Below are positions 27,151-37,831 of a stretch of 64,000 nucleotides of DNA, one piece after another. Every line of letters starts with the position of its first letter. The stretch's first letter is position 1. The notes under the pieces are model-generated. The model saw only the letters and a program-made list of their open reading frames with translations. It ran no database searches and had not been told where the DNA came from. Position numbers and translations under genes: made by a program. This DNA is from Vibrio maritimus (GTDB taxonomy: Bacteria > Pseudomonadota > Gammaproteobacteria > Enterobacterales > Vibrionaceae). The stretch is taken from NCBI GenBank assembly GCA_000755425.1, contig BBMT01000011.1:1-64000 (forward strand). The letters are read 5' to 3'.

Positions 27151-27516
27151 TCATTTGTCTCCCTTCTTTAAAAAGCGATCAAGGAACACCGAAAGCACAA
27201 TCAACACAATCAAAGAGCCGCCCACTGCGCTAGCTAGAATAGGGAGCGCGTTGCTTACTAGCATATCGAAGTGATTCATCAGGCCGACACTTATCGGCAC
27301 AAAAAGCAAAATCATATAGCGAATAAACACATGAGCTCCGGGTTGTACTAAGCGAACCGGAATCACGCCGCTGGCTAGGCCGGCAAATAAAAGCAACATT
27401 CCAAACACACTTCCGGGAATGGATACGTCGAGTAGGCTTTGAAGGGCGTTACCTAACCAAAGTGAAACAAAAATAATGGCAAAAGAGGCTACATAGCGAA
27501 GCACGGTTTTTAGCAT
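27151..27516 (-). CDS. yohJ: LrgA/CidA/YohJ-family holin-like protein
   Basis: A 121-residue protein with four hydrophobic segments and the LrgA motifs L-L-D-V-S-I-P-G-S-V-F-G-M-L-L-L-F and F-V-P-I-S-V-G-L-M-N-H. It probably forms a membrane complex with the YohK partner encoded 1 base downstream. The C-terminus is short and basic (F-L-K-K-G-D-K). It is first gene of a two-gene operon, with its promoter in the 91 bases between it and sbcB. Confidence 0.88.
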   Translation of the reverse strand: MLKTVLRYVASFAIIFVSLWLGNALQSLLDVSIPGSVFGMLLLFAGLASGVIPVRLVQPGAHVFIRYMILLFVPISVGLMNHFDMLVSNALPILASAVGGSLIVLIVLSVFLDRFLKKGDK

Positions 27517-27607
27517 GGCTTCCTCTTAGTAAAAAATAGAGTGTTCATACAGTGGGCAGCCTAAACATAGAGTCATTAGGCTGCCTTCGACTACGAGGAT
27601 GAAGGTG

Positions 27608-29028
27608 TTAAGAAACGAGACGCTCCACGTAGCGGTAGACGGATTTTAGTATGGCGAGCTTTTTCTCGTCAGACTCATGTTCGTGAACTAAGTTTTCCAT
27701 ATTTAGCATGTAGTCTTCAATACGACTTTCGAAAAACTCACGACAATGATTTGCCCACCTTGTCTGCTCCGACTCATCAAGGTCCAAGCAAAATGGCGCG
27801 CGCGATATCGGAAAAGCAGAGGCTCAATCCTAGAATCACTAAAACTAATGTCTAATGCTGACAGATTATTCGGATCTGTTTCGCGAATAATATCCATCGC
27901 GCTTTTATCCGCAGGAGTGAAGAATCCGCTGTAGAGTTGAGTATCGACATCATTGTCTTCTGCATATTCACGTTCAATGCTGTAAAGGCCGATCAACTTC
28001 TCACGAACTTCCGGGTGCTGCTTAATAAGCGCAAGGTTTTTTAAACATCGCTCACGGTCAATACCAATGTTTGCTGCATTTTCGGCAGTGAGTGTTTTGG
28101 CAGGCGCTAGAATTGGGCACTTGTTTAAGTGAATGAGTTTCAGTGGAACTGGGAGCTCATCTTGGCCAAGTTCATCTCGCTTGGTGTAGAGTCTTTGGTG
28201 CAGCGCTTCAACATCAAGATCGAGCAAGGGCTGAGGATCTTTCGCTAAATCCGCGACAATAACTGCGTTTTGATTGGTAGGATGCCAAGCAATTGGTACG
28301 ACCCAGCTAGTGTACTGACACTCTTTCCCGAGCATTCCTGAGACGTGCATTAGTGGCGTCATATTGACGATATCAACCAACTCGTTCAATTTGCGCTTTT
28401 GGCGCATGGAATAGAAATAATCAAACAGCTTAGGTTGAGCCGCTTTGACTTTTTTCGCGAGCTCAATAGTAGCGATGACGTCGGCCATCGCATCATGCGC
28501 GTTTTCGTGCTCAATACCGTTGGCAACAGAAAGGTGCTCCAGTTTGAAGCTGGTAAATCCTTCTTCATTTTCTGGCCACTCAATACCATCTGGGCGCAGC
28601 GCGTGACACGCTCTCATGACATCGAGTAGATCCCAACGAGAGTTGCCGTTTTGCCAGCTCCAAGCATAAGGATCGATGAAATTGCGGTAGCAAGTGTATC
28701 GAGTCACTTCATCGTCAAAGCGAATGCTGTTATAGCCCAGACTGGTGGTATTTGGAGTCGCTAATTGTTCATGAATCTTGGCGATGAACTCAGGCTCCGA
28801 GAGCCCTTTTTCTTGGCATAGCTGAGGCGTAATTCCGGTAATGAGTGCGGCTTCTGGTGAAGGAAGGTAATCGGCGGGCGGTTGGCAATAAATGACTAAA
28901 GGCTCGCCAATGATATTAAAGTCTGCGTCCGTTCTTACCCCAGCGAACTGACAAGGTCTGTCTTTCGCTGGGCTCACCCCCCAAGTTTCGTAATCGAAGA
29001 AGAAAAAAGTGGGTTGGTGCTGAGACAT
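27608..29028 (-). CDS. sbcB: Exodeoxyribonuclease I (frame broken once)
   Basis: 3'-5' single-strand DNA exonuclease used in recombination and mismatch repair. DEDDh exonuclease residues are visible: F-F-D-Y-E-T-W-G at the start, N-S-I-R-F-D-D-E and H-D-A-M-A-D-V. The SH3-like and helical C-terminal regions follow. A missing C near 27768 (ACCTTGATGAG for ACCCTTGATGAG) shifts the frame in the last 50 residues. Restoring it gives L-D-E-S-E-Q-T-R-W-A-N-H-C-R-E-F and an end at 27608, total about 473 residues, equal to E. coli Exo I. Confidence 0.92.
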
Positions 29029-29241
29029 GGGGCATGCTTCCTTTATTCTGAGAGAGAGCCTTTACAATCAGGGCTTTCCGTTGAGTCCATATTAGACCAC
29101 CGCTGCCAAAACATGGCAATCAACATTGTCTGTTTCGAATGTTGTTGCTGTCTAATTGGTCAATCTGTTGCACTGCTAAAGGAATTATACGATACGGCAA
29201 TTTGTTTACTATAGTAAAAGAAAAAAGGCGAGGTACATTAC

Positions 29242-30221
29242 ATGGGACGTGTGCCGATTATGATGTTGTGCGCCACACTGCTTTTGGGTTGTGGCGAGAA
29301 GGAAACGACGCAACCTCCAATTAAAGACGTGACTGTGGTGACGGGACTGCAGCCCGGAGCGAGTTTATTGTATCTCGCAGATGCAGCGGAGCAGTTCAAA
29401 AAGCAAAATTTGAACCTCAGTATAGAGCCAAACCAAGTGGGAAATTGGCACTGAGCTCGGTCATCGCCGGAGAGATTGATGCTGATGTAATTTTCACTGC
29501 AGACATTGCCTATTTAGCGCGTCAGCACTTGCTGCCGGAATATCGCGTGGTCGCTACCGTCTTTGATTCTGATAATTCAAATGCTATAGCAAGCTTGCGA
29601 CCTTTTTCGACGCTAGCTGAGCTAGAGAATAAAGTGCTCTGTACTCAGTATCTTTCTGCCTTACACTTTTTTGGCCAAGCTTTGATAGAGCGAAGCGGTG
29701 CTAAAAATGTCGCGTTTAAATTTGTGCCTGTTTCCGAGCTTAATCGCCACCTTATTGAAGGTGAATGCGATTTTATTACTATTCGTGAGCCTTTTGTTTC
29801 AGAGTTTATCTCACAAACAAATCAGTCTGGCTTTGTGAAGTACTTCCCAGGGACGTTTCTTCAATATGAGCTAATGCTGGTACATCAAAGACTCACCGAT
29901 GCGGATGTGTCGCGGTTACTGCTTGCAATGATTGATGCAGAGTCCGTGCTTGAAGAGCAGCCTGATTACGCCAAGCAAGTTTTGATGGACAGTTTTAGCG
30001 CTGATTCAAAACAAATCCAAAAGCTCTTAGTCGACAGCGTGTTGTCTGTGTCTCTTTATCAGCCTTTGATTGCTTTATTTGATAGAGAGCGAGTTTGGCT
30101 GCAATCGCACGGATTGTCAGAAGACTCGATGGTCGATACAAAAAGCATGTTGAGGCCAAAACCGCTTCGCGATGCTGCGCCGCTTAGACAAACGATTTTA
30201 GACTATGAAAACGAGTATTAA
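29242..30221 (+). CDS. Solute-binding lipoprotein, SsuA/THI5/NMT1 type (frame broken once)
   Basis: A lipoprotein (lipobox L-L-L-G-C-G near residue 16) with the fold of ABC-transporter solute receptors: V-V-T-G-L-Q-P-G-A-S-L-L-Y-L-A-D-A-A-E-Q-F-K-K-Q-N-L at the start and I-T-I-R-E-P-F-V-S-E in the second lobe. A missing G near 29440 splits the frame; repaired it reads V-G-K-L-A-L-S-S-V-I-A-G-E-I. No permease or ATPase is nearby. Instead its 3' end overlaps the next gene, a membrane GGDEF-EAL protein, by 17 bases. It probably acts as the ligand-sensing periplasmic partner of that signalling protein (inference). Confidence 0.8.
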
Positions 30222-32281
30222 GCAAATCCTAACCCTGTTTGTTACCTTGGTTGCTGCTTTTATGGTGACCACGGCATACCTTACTCAAAAACAAAACGCA
30301 GTGCGTGATGAGGTATTGTCTTTGGATGGGCAGGCTTTTGAGATAAGTCAGCAAGCGTCACGTTTAAACGTCATTGTCGCAGATTATAATCTCTATCGAC
30401 GTCCTGCCTCTCTAAAGCAGTGGTCAAACACCTTAGACAAAATAGAGAAACAAGCGGGTCAGTTGCTCAACATCACTCAGTTAGAAGAGAAGATGTTGGC
30501 CAAGCGCCTATCGACAGATATTTCCCGTATTCGAATGCAGTTCGAGCGTCTTCGCGAAGCGACCATTGAGAAAGATATTCAGTGGATCACAATCAATCTG
30601 AATACTTATAGTCAAAACTTAATTACTCAGCTACACAATTTGAGCGAAGAAGCGAGGCAGCTTGCAACGTTAGAGTTGTCGAGATTGTCTTGGTACCAAA
30701 CTGTGGCGGTGGGCTGTACCACATTTCTTTCACTCGTTGTTTTGATTGTGCTCTATACGGCGTTGATCGTGCCACTCAAAACGGTGCGAAGTGAAATGAG
30801 GAAAATTGGTCACGATTACGCTCATTATGATTCAAACCCATCCAAAAACTCTCGGATTCGAGAATGGCACGAATTGTTGAAAAGTTTGGAGGAGATGCAC
30901 CGGGAGTTGCAAGTCACCACCGTGAGTAAAAAAGCGCTCGTTGCAGAAGTAGAGATGCGTAAAGAAGCAGAAGACAACGCTGTGTCTCTCGCCCGCACCG
31001 ATTTTCTTACCGGCCTACCTAATCGATTGAGCTTTTTTGAGCGCTTTAAAGTGCTTCTTGATAACAGCAATCACAGTGCATTTTTGTTTTTCCTAGATGT
31101 CGATAACTTTAAGTCTGTGAATGATAATTTAGGCCACTTAGCCGGCGACACATTATTAAAAACGGTGAGCGCGGCTATTATGCAGTTGTCTAACGAAAGG
31201 GACAGCATTGCACGTTTAGGGGAGATGAATTTGCAATTCTGCACTTCACGGACAGTGAACAAGAAGCGCTACTGTTTGCGCGAGAGCTACAAGCGATAAT
31301 TCGTCTACCAGTGACCTTTGAGTCGACCCAGCTTAGAATTGATTGCTCGATAGGAATAGCGCGCTTTCCTGATGATGGTGTAGAGATTAAGTCTCTACTT
31401 TCTTGTGCCGACACTGCAATGTATTTTGCTAAACGCAATCCTGTAAGCACGTCAGGTATTCAGCGTTTTACCATCGATATTGGAGAGGCGAGCCGTCGTA
31501 AATTCAGTTTGTATCATAAGTTACGAAGAGCCGTTGAGCAGAGCTGTTTTGAGGTGTGGTTCCAGCCTCAGGTGGATGTGACTACATTAAATGTGACAGG
31601 GTTTGAAGCACTATTACGTTGGAAACAAGAGGATGGAAGCTATGTAAGTCCAGCGGTATTTGTTCCAATGCTGGAAAGAACAGTAGACATTATTAGAGTT
31701 GGCGAGTTTGTGTTCGAAAAATGTATTGAGTTTCAACATCGGCTTGAATCAAATGGGTTTAATCATACCGTGTCGATTAACATCTCTGCTGTCCAGTTGG
31801 ATCATGAGACTTTATTCCGTTTCTGAAACGAAGAGTGCTTGAAACAGGACTTAATGCGAGTCGTTTTCCGCTCGAACTCACGGAAACTGCCATAATTTCG
31901 AAACAAGCAAGAAACACTACTTTCTCTCGATCGACTCAAGGATATGGGCTTTTCATTGCAGTTAGATGATTTTGGCACTGGCAATGCCTCGCTGGATTTA
32001 TTAAAAAACTTCCCATTTTCGACGGTCAAAATCGATAGTTCTTTCACCAAAGAGGCAGCCAACAAGCCAGAAACTAGAGCGATTATTAAAGCAATCACGT
32101 TACTTTCAAAGGAGCTGTCGTTTGACATCGTCATTGAAGGGGTAGAAACAGTACAACAGCAATCTTTCGCGAGAGAGTACGGTATTAAGGTGGCACAAGG
32201 TTCTACTATGCTAAAGCGATGCCGATGAATGAGGTTATCGCGTGGTTGGAGCACTATGACCAGTACTCTACAGCGCTTTAG
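30205..32281 (+). CDS. Membrane GGDEF-EAL cyclic-di-GMP signalling protein (frame broken four times)
   Basis: Predicted to make and/or degrade cyclic di-GMP. Order: membrane helix (residues about 7-25), helical periplasmic sensor region (about 30-165), second helix (about 167-190), linker, GGDEF domain and EAL domain. Restoring one G near 31214 gives an intact R-L-G-G-D-E-F. The EAL domain has E-A-L-L-R-W, N-I-S-A-V-Q-L, E-L-T-E-T, D-D-F-G-T-G-N and I-E-G-V-E-T, so the phosphodiesterase residues look complete. Further single-base errors lie near 31822, 31915 and 32205. The restored protein is about 692 residues, ending Y-S-T-A-L. It overlaps the solute-binding lipoprotein gene, implying a paired sensor. 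Confidence 0.85.
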
Positions 32282-32322
32282 CTGATGATATGCAATGCAT
32301 TCAGCATCGACTATTAATTATT

Positions 32323-32354
32323 AGACATTTGGACGTCTAGACGTTGACAAGTCT
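32323..32354. promoter_or_regulatory. Four tandem MetJ boxes upstream of metT
   Basis: Consecutive octamers AGACATTT, GGACGTCT, AGACGTTG and ACAAGTCT each resemble the MetJ box AGACGTCT and abut without gaps. Such arrays bind S-adenosylmethionine-loaded MetJ cooperatively. The array lies 52-83 bases before the start of the NhaC-family transporter gene. Confidence 0.9.
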
Positions 32355-32405
32355 ATTGGTTGAGATTAGTCTGCTCGCCTTTCTGTCATCGACGCGACTT
32401 TTAGT

Positions 32406-33749
32406 ATGTCTACACAAGTTAAAACCTCTCAATCAATTCAGGCTTCTGGCGTAGCTTTATTGCCTCTTGCACTGTTTTTAACTCTATTTATCGGGGTAGG
32501 TAGCTACCTATCTTGGCAAGGAGTTGAGTTTGCTTTCTATCAGCTACCAGCACCAATTGCAGCTCTTCCTGCAGTGGTTTTGGCGGTATTGCTAAGTAAA
32601 GAGAAACTTAATCGTGCTATTGAGCAGTTCTTACGCGGTGTTGGTCATCAAGATATCGTTGCAATGTGCATGATCTATTTGCTAGCGGGTGCTTTTGCTG
32701 CAGTAGCTAAAGCCTCGGGTGGCGTCGACGCAACGGTAAACCTCGGACTTTCAGCGATTCCAACCAGCATGATTTTACCGGGTATCTTTCTTATTTCCGC
32801 CTTTATAGCGACCGCAATGGGGACGTCTATGGGGACGATTGCGGCGGTTGCACCTGTTGCTCTGGGGATCGCACAATCAGCGGGAATGAGCATTCCTTTG
32901 ACCGCTGGTGTCGTTCTTAGTGGTGCCATGTTCGGGGATAACCTTTCAATAATTTCAGACACCACCATTGCGGCGACGCGTTCACAAGGTTGTGAGATGA
33001 AAGATAAGTTTAAAGAAAACGTTCGAATCGCGATTCCAGCAGCATTAGTCGCGATGGTGATCTTTGCTTTCAACAGCTCTGCTACTCAATTGCCAGAAAC
33101 GAGCCCGATAGAATGGTTCAAGGTAATGCCTTATCTCGCTATTTTGGTATTGGCCGTGTCTGGTTTAAATGTTTTTGTCGTTTTGACGGTTGGTATTGTG
33201 CTTGCCGGTTTGGTTAGTCTGACTTCAGTTTCTGGTTATGAGTTAACTAATTTTGGCCAAGATATATACACTGGCTTCGGAAACATGCAGGAAATCTTTA
33301 TACTCTCTATGCTTATCGGAGGCCTGAGTGAGCTGATGCGTCAGCAAGGTGGCTTGGCTTATTTAACTAAGCTAGTGAGTAAAATGATTCGCTCGTTTGG
33401 TGCTAAGCACGACAAGGCTTCAAGTCGTCGTGCCAGTGAGTTTGGAATTGCTGGTCTAGTGTCCATGGTAAACATGTGTACAGCAAATAACACGGTTGCG
33501 ATTATTGTATCAGGCAGTGTGGCAAAAGAAGTGGCTGATGAATATCAAGTCGCGCCGCGTCGCTCAGCGAGCTTGTTGGATATCTACTCTTGCGTTGTTC
33601 AAGGTATCCTACCTTATGGAGCTCAGGTGTTGCTTCTCGGCTCAGTGTTTGAGCTGTCGCCATTTGAGGTTGTAGGCCACTCTTATTACTGTTTTGCTCT
33701 TGGTTTTTCAGCCGTGCTGGCTATTTTGGTTCAGCAGCGTCAGCGATAG
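32406..33749 (+). CDS. metT: NhaC-family transporter, probable methionine transporter MetT
   Basis: A 447-residue inner-membrane transporter with about 11-12 helices and NhaC-family signatures A-M-G-T-S-M-G-T and S-G-A-M-F-G-D-N-L-S-I-I-S-D-T-T-I-A-A-T. Automatic annotation would call it a Na+/H+ antiporter. The MetJ-box array in its promoter places it in the methionine regulon, and comparative genomics has proposed NhaC-like MetT as a methionine transporter in Vibrio and relatives. Transport direction and substrate are therefore inferred from regulation. It is monocistronic, with a terminator following. Confidence 0.88.
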   Translation: MSTQVKTSQSIQASGVALLPLALFLTLFIGVGSYLSWQGVEFAFYQLPAPIAALPAVVLAVLLSKEKLNRAIEQFLRGVGHQDIVAMCMIYLLAGAFAAVAKASGGVDATVNLGLSAIPTSMILPGIFLISAFIATAMGTSMGTIAAVAPVALGIAQSAGMSIPLTAGVVLSGAMFGDNLSIISDTTIAATRSQGCEMKDKFKENVRIAIPAALVAMVIFAFNSSATQLPETSPIEWFKVMPYLAILVLAVSGLNVFVVLTVGIVLAGLVSLTSVSGYELTNFGQDIYTGFGNMQEIFILSMLIGGLSELMRQQGGLAYLTKLVSKMIRSFGAKHDKASSRRASEFGIAGLVSMVNMCTANNTVAIIVSGSVAKEVADEYQVAPRRSASLLDIYSCVVQGILPYGAQVLLLGSVFELSPFEVVGHSYYCFALGFSAVLAILVQQRQR

Positions 33750-33793
33750 AGTACACAATAACCAATTTGTCTTTATTAAGTGCCACAATTATT

Positions 33794-33838
33794 AACTAGG
33801 GGAAATGACAAAATGTTATCATACCCTAGTTGATTTTT
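33794..33838 (+). terminator. Terminator of metT
   Basis: AACTAGGG / CCCTAGTT, a perfect 8-bp stem around a 22-base loop, followed by GATTTTTAA. Confidence 0.65.
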
Positions 33839-33869
33839 AACCTACTGCAAATTATCCTGAAAAAAATTG

Positions 33870-34337
33870 CTATGAAATAGTGTCTATTTTCATTTGAATT
33901 TCTTGAGAAATTCTTTCGAAACACGGCATCGCATGCTCCGAAATGTTGGCTGAATGTGAGGTGTAGCTGTAGAGTGTTGTAGAAACCCACTGTTCTAATT
34001 TTGCTCGTGATTGACATACAATTTCGTAAGTGTCCGAAAAACTCGCCATCTTTCTCGCATGGATGTCTATATTTAAAAATTCAACCGTCATAGGTTGGTG
34101 AGATTTAAGTTCGTTGATCAGAAATTGATAAAGAGCACTGTTGGTGTGTTGCTTTACTGAACCGACGAATGGCTTGATATAGCTATGGTAAGTAAATGCA
34201 TTTTGCTGTTGCTGTTTTGATAGAGAAATTTTGCTGTGTGTATGCTGCCTGTCTTCTTTGAAAGTGAAGTCGATAGGTGGTAAGTCCGAGAAAGCAAATG
34301 ACATTGACAGTGGGAAAGCTGTTAGTGCGAGCTTCAT
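33870..34337 (-). CDS. Exported protein of unknown function
   Basis: A 155-residue frame with a short signal peptide (L-A-L-T-A-F-P-L-S-M-S-F-A-F-S) and a mature part rich in Q, S, H and aromatics, including a Q-Q-Q-Q run (residues about 42-45) and two cysteines. No family was recognised. Base composition drops sharply to AT-rich in the 230 bases upstream, suggesting a separate promoter and possibly a later acquisition. The interval 34338-34571 shows no other feature. Confidence 0.55.
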   Translation of the reverse strand: MKLALTAFPLSMSFAFSDLPPIDFTFKEDRQHTHSKISLSKQQQQNAFTYHSYIKPFVGSVKQHTNSALYQFLINELKSHQPMTVEFLNIDIHARKMASFSDTYEIVCQSRAKLEQWVSTTLYSYTSHSANISEHAMPCFERISQEIQMKIDTIS

Positions 34338-34571
34338 TAATATTCCTTTTGTTAATTTCCAATCCTTTGGAGTTGTGAAATTATATAATAAATATTCTTT
34401 AATGTTTATTGCGAATTGATTAAATGTTTTATTTTATTTTTTCAGAGTATAGGCTCTATATTTGGCGTTTGTGAAGATTGCAGTATCTATGGAAAATGTA
34501 ATATCATTTACTCAGTGTTATAGAATTTATCATTAATATTTTTTAAACTTCTAAGTTCAGAGAGTTAAAAG

Positions 34572-34835
34572 TTGTTGATCGATTACTTAATTACTATCCC
34601 ATCTATTGTGAGTGGTGTTATAGCAAGCGAAACGTTTACACTTGTATTTCTTTGCCTACGAATACTGTGTGGCTCATTACTCATTGTAGTTTGCGTACAT
34701 GAACTTTTAGGTGAGGATAGATCATACATGGTTCATAAAGAGGGGATTCACACAGTGAATGCGACCTCGTTACTTGATTTACTGAAATTGTCGATATGCT
34801 TTTGTATTGGTCTTTGGCTGATTGTACTCGGTTGA
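34572..34835 (+). CDS. Possible small membrane protein
   Basis: An 87-residue frame starting at TTG with two or three hydrophobic segments (residues about 5-17, 22-45 and 68-86) and a polar loop G-E-D-R-S-Y-M-V-H-K-E-G-I-H. It has no recognised family. The upstream sequence is very AT-rich and the ribosome site (AGAGAG) is only moderate. Hydrophobic periodicity favours a real protein, but support is limited. Confidence 0.4.
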   Translation: MLIDYLITIPSIVSGVIASETFTLVFLCLRILCGSLLIVVCVHELLGEDRSYMVHKEGIHTVNATSLLDLLKLSICFCIGLWLIVLG

Positions 34836-34976
34836 TTTTTGAACGCCCACTATCTACACCTTCGTTTTCGATTGACAACAATGTTAACTGCTGACTAAAT
34901 GACTTCAATGTACTTAAATTGGGTGACAGTACGTAACAACGTATTGACGTCCATTTGTTTGCAATGAGGAAGTAGT

Positions 34977-35570
34977 ATGTCGGAACTGAAAATCATAAAA
35001 GCGGATTACTCAGCAGTACCAGAACTGTGTGCGATGTTTCTAGATGCGTATGCAGATAATGAGGCAATGCAAGCAGCATTAAGACAAGACGAAGTTGCAG
35101 ACTTTGCCCACGATTGCTATTGGCGCTGGGCTGTAGGCGAGTGGGGCTTGGGTAGCGGAGAAGTATACACAACACCTGAGCGAGACGGTTGTGTCATCAT
35201 GCGTGGTCCAGGCCAACATCAGCCAGACGTGATGCAAAAAATGGAAATTCTTTCTATCGTTACTCGAATGATGGGCTCTAACCGAATAGAAATTGCAAAA
35301 GAAGTGTGTGAGCAAATGCTTGCGGTACCACCAATGCAAGATTGCTATTGGTTGTGGGGCTTGGGAGTATCACCAAAAGCAGGTGGTAAAGGTTTGGCTA
35401 GCGCTCTTATCAAAACGGTGACAGATCAAGCTGATGCGGCTGGCAAGCCAACTTATGTCGTGGCCTCTAGTGAAAAAGTAGTGAAGACATTTGAGCGCCG
35501 TGGGTTTGAAGTGCTGTCCAAGAGCGAAAACTTCCCTTACTGGTTCATGCTACGCCCTGCTCAAAGTTAA
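34977..35570 (+). CDS. GNAT-family N-acetyltransferase
   Basis: A 197-residue acetyltransferase of unknown substrate. The acetyl-CoA site appears late as G-V-S-P-K-A-G-G-K-G-L-A-S-A-L-I, followed by V-V-A-S-S-E-K-V-V-K-T-F-E-R-R-G-F. The N-terminal half is longer than usual and tryptophan-rich (Y-W-R-W-A-V-G-E-W-G-L-G). A strong GAGGAAG site precedes the ATG. It is monocistronic, with a terminator 14 bases after the stop. Confidence 0.8.
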   Translation: MSELKIIKADYSAVPELCAMFLDAYADNEAMQAALRQDEVADFAHDCYWRWAVGEWGLGSGEVYTTPERDGCVIMRGPGQHQPDVMQKMEILSIVTRMMGSNRIEIAKEVCEQMLAVPPMQDCYWLWGLGVSPKAGGKGLASALIKTVTDQADAAGKPTYVVASSEKVVKTFERRGFEVLSKSENFPYWFMLRPAQS

Positions 35571-35583
35571 ATAGAGTATTGAC

Positions 35584-35616
35584 AAAAAACGCGTTAGTTA
35601 AGCTGACGCGTTTTTT
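35584..35616. terminator. Terminator after the GNAT gene
   Basis: AAAAAACGCGT / ACGCGTTTTTT around an 11-base loop; A-run and T-run flanks make it usable on both strands. Confidence 0.85.
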
Positions 35617-35738
35617 ATGTCAAAGTTGCGAGAAACTGTACAGAAATACACCAATCTATTCCTACCAATAAATTAGTTATGTTAGCGTTGACTCGACTTT
35701 AATATTTATTTTTATCAATGCGTTAAGGTAGGTTTGCA

Positions 35739-36289
35739 ATGCTTAAGTATACAACAATACTTTTAGCTCCACTGCTATTGGGTGGAATTGTAGGGTGTCA
35801 AGACAACCACGAGCTGCATCAGAACCCACCGCAATACATCACTGATCAAATAGACCCTTACATGCCGTTAGCAATAGAGTTTGTTTACAATAACGAAAAG
35901 CACGCGCTAGAGAATGGTACGCCGCTATTACCTCAGTATATGGAGATTGCTCAGCGAGTGGGTATAAAGCATCCCGAGAAGGTTAGGCTGTTGTATGTTG
36001 ATAAGCTACCTATGCCAAAAAATGACTCACTCAAGTTCCAAATGGAGCGATTGGGTTTAGACTCTCCATACTTAGCCGGGATGACTTATGGCTACGGCAT
36101 CTACATTAAGCATTCGGCAAAAGGCGATAAATTGCTTCTCTCACACGAGTTAATCCATGTGCGTCAAGCAGAGGAACTTGGTCTAGAAGCATCACCCGTG
36201 AGTACTTTTTGCAATTAAAGATCTTTGGCTATCGAGAATCGCCGATCGAAATTGAAGCGTATGATAACGCACATAAATACCTAGAGTGA
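35739..36289 (+). CDS. Lipoprotein with a HExxH metalloprotease motif (frame broken once)
   Basis: A lipobox (G-G-I-V-G-C near residue 20) precedes a domain with H-E-L-I-H-V-R-Q, the zinc-binding HExxH of gluzincin-like peptidases. In the printed frame the protein stops soon after. Adding one base near 36190 continues it as T-R-E-Y-F-L-Q-L-K-I-F-G-Y-R-E-S-P-I-E-I-E-A-Y-D-N-A to a stop at 36289 (about 183 residues), which supplies the downstream glutamates expected as third zinc ligand. It is probably an outer-membrane-associated peptidase; substrate unknown. Confidence 0.7.
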
Positions 36290-36333
36290 TGCCATAGAAA
36301 GTGTTCTAGCGTTTGGTTCTATCTATTTATGCT

Positions 36334-37786
36334 CTATAGTTCATTTTCAATGCTCATAGCACGATACAACTTATCAAACACCTTACTTGCCCCGCTGTAA
36401 CTAGGCTCTTTGGTTTTGAGTTGTTCTCCGCGACTCCATTCCAGCTTGCCTTGTTGGTTTGTCTCTACCTTCCAGTACAAGCTTTTGTCACCAAGAAGAT
36501 AATGCGATAAGTACTGAGCAAACTCATCACTTTCGATCATCACACCAAACTCTAAGTTTAAAAAGTCCGAGCGAGTCGAAATTTGAAGATCCGATATAGC
36601 TGAGTTTATTGTCCAGAATAAATGCCTTGTTATGGTAATGCCCCTTACTGGTACTTACGTTTTTTAGATGTATTGCGTGCGTGTCGTATTCATAGATATT
36701 CACTCCTTTATCAAGTAGCTCTGCTCTGTGTTTTTCATAGTAAGCCGGAACAAAACCTGAGTCGTTAGAAGCCATCGAGTTGGTGACCAATGTGATGTCA
36801 GCACCGCGGCTAATAAAGTCGTTGACCACTTTAAACCCATCCTCATTTGGTAACATGTAGGGTGTCGAGATCACCAGTTCATTCTTTTCACTTGGATAGC
36901 GGTAAATGAAATGTTCGACACGATGACGAAAATAGGGCATTGAATCATGGAGTTTTTCTGCAGAATCGAAAATGGGTGTCAGCTTAGCTGCAACATAGTT
37001 AGGCTCTTGCAAGGCTCGTACTCTTGTCTCAATGTCGGCAATGATGTCCTGATTGTTTTTGGCGATTTTTTCAAAGGCGTGCTTAAACGACCCTAAAGGC
37101 TCTTCATCGTTAACATCAATCAAAAACTGGATATCAGAGGTGTAATGCGCCCTCCAATGCTCGTTGAAATTGCGCTCGAACTCTTTGGTCGTATCGCCTT
37201 GAACCATGATGTCTAAGTCAAAGAAGTTATTCTTTGGCTTATAGCTAAAGTAGTCATCTCCAATGTTTCGTCCGCCAAGCACCAAGACTTTCCCATCGAT
37301 GTTCATGTACTTCTCATGTAAGCGGTGATCGAGACTCTTTTGATGTTTCTGAAAATCAAATGCTCGAGTCAGCCATCCTGCTTTTCGTGAGTTAAACGGA
37401 TTAAAAATCTGGATGTTGAGATTTTTATGTGTCGCTGCAGATGCTAGCCACTTCTCATTGAAGACAAGTAAATCGTCCAGAATGATGCGAACCTTCACGC
37501 CGCGATCTGCTGCCGATAACAGTTCATTTAAAAATAGGAGGCCGGTCGTATCCTTATTCCAAGAGAAGTACTCTATGTCTATGCTAGTTTCCGCGTGGCG
37601 AACTAGGTCAATGCGTCTCGCGATGGCTTCTGGCGCACTTTCAATAAGAGATACGCTGCCTTTTACGGTTTTATACTCCCATTCGCTCTGAAATTGGTCT
37701 GGGACTTGTGGCTGAGGGGTAGCGCAACCGACTAGGGAAAGCAAAGCTAGGCTAATAGCTGCAAGTTTTGATTTGATAAATGGCAT
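36334..37786 (-). CDS. Phospholipase D-family lipoprotein (frame broken once)
   Basis: PLD-superfamily protein anchored by a lipobox (L-L-S-L-V-G-C). Two HKD motifs are complete: H-E-K-Y-M-N-I-D-G-K-V-L-V-L-G-G-R-N and H-N-K-A-F-I-L-D-N-K-L-S-Y-I-G-S-S-N-F-D, so the active site should form. Near 36580 the frame shifts; repaired it reads F-D-R-S-D-F-L-N-L-E-F-G-V and continues to 36334 (about 484 residues). Related proteins act as cardiolipin synthase-like or phosphodiesterase enzymes; the exact reaction is not determinable here. Confidence 0.82.
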
Positions 37787-37831
37787 GGTTCAATACCTTT
37801 CTAAGGTTGAATCCATTCAACAGTCGATGAA

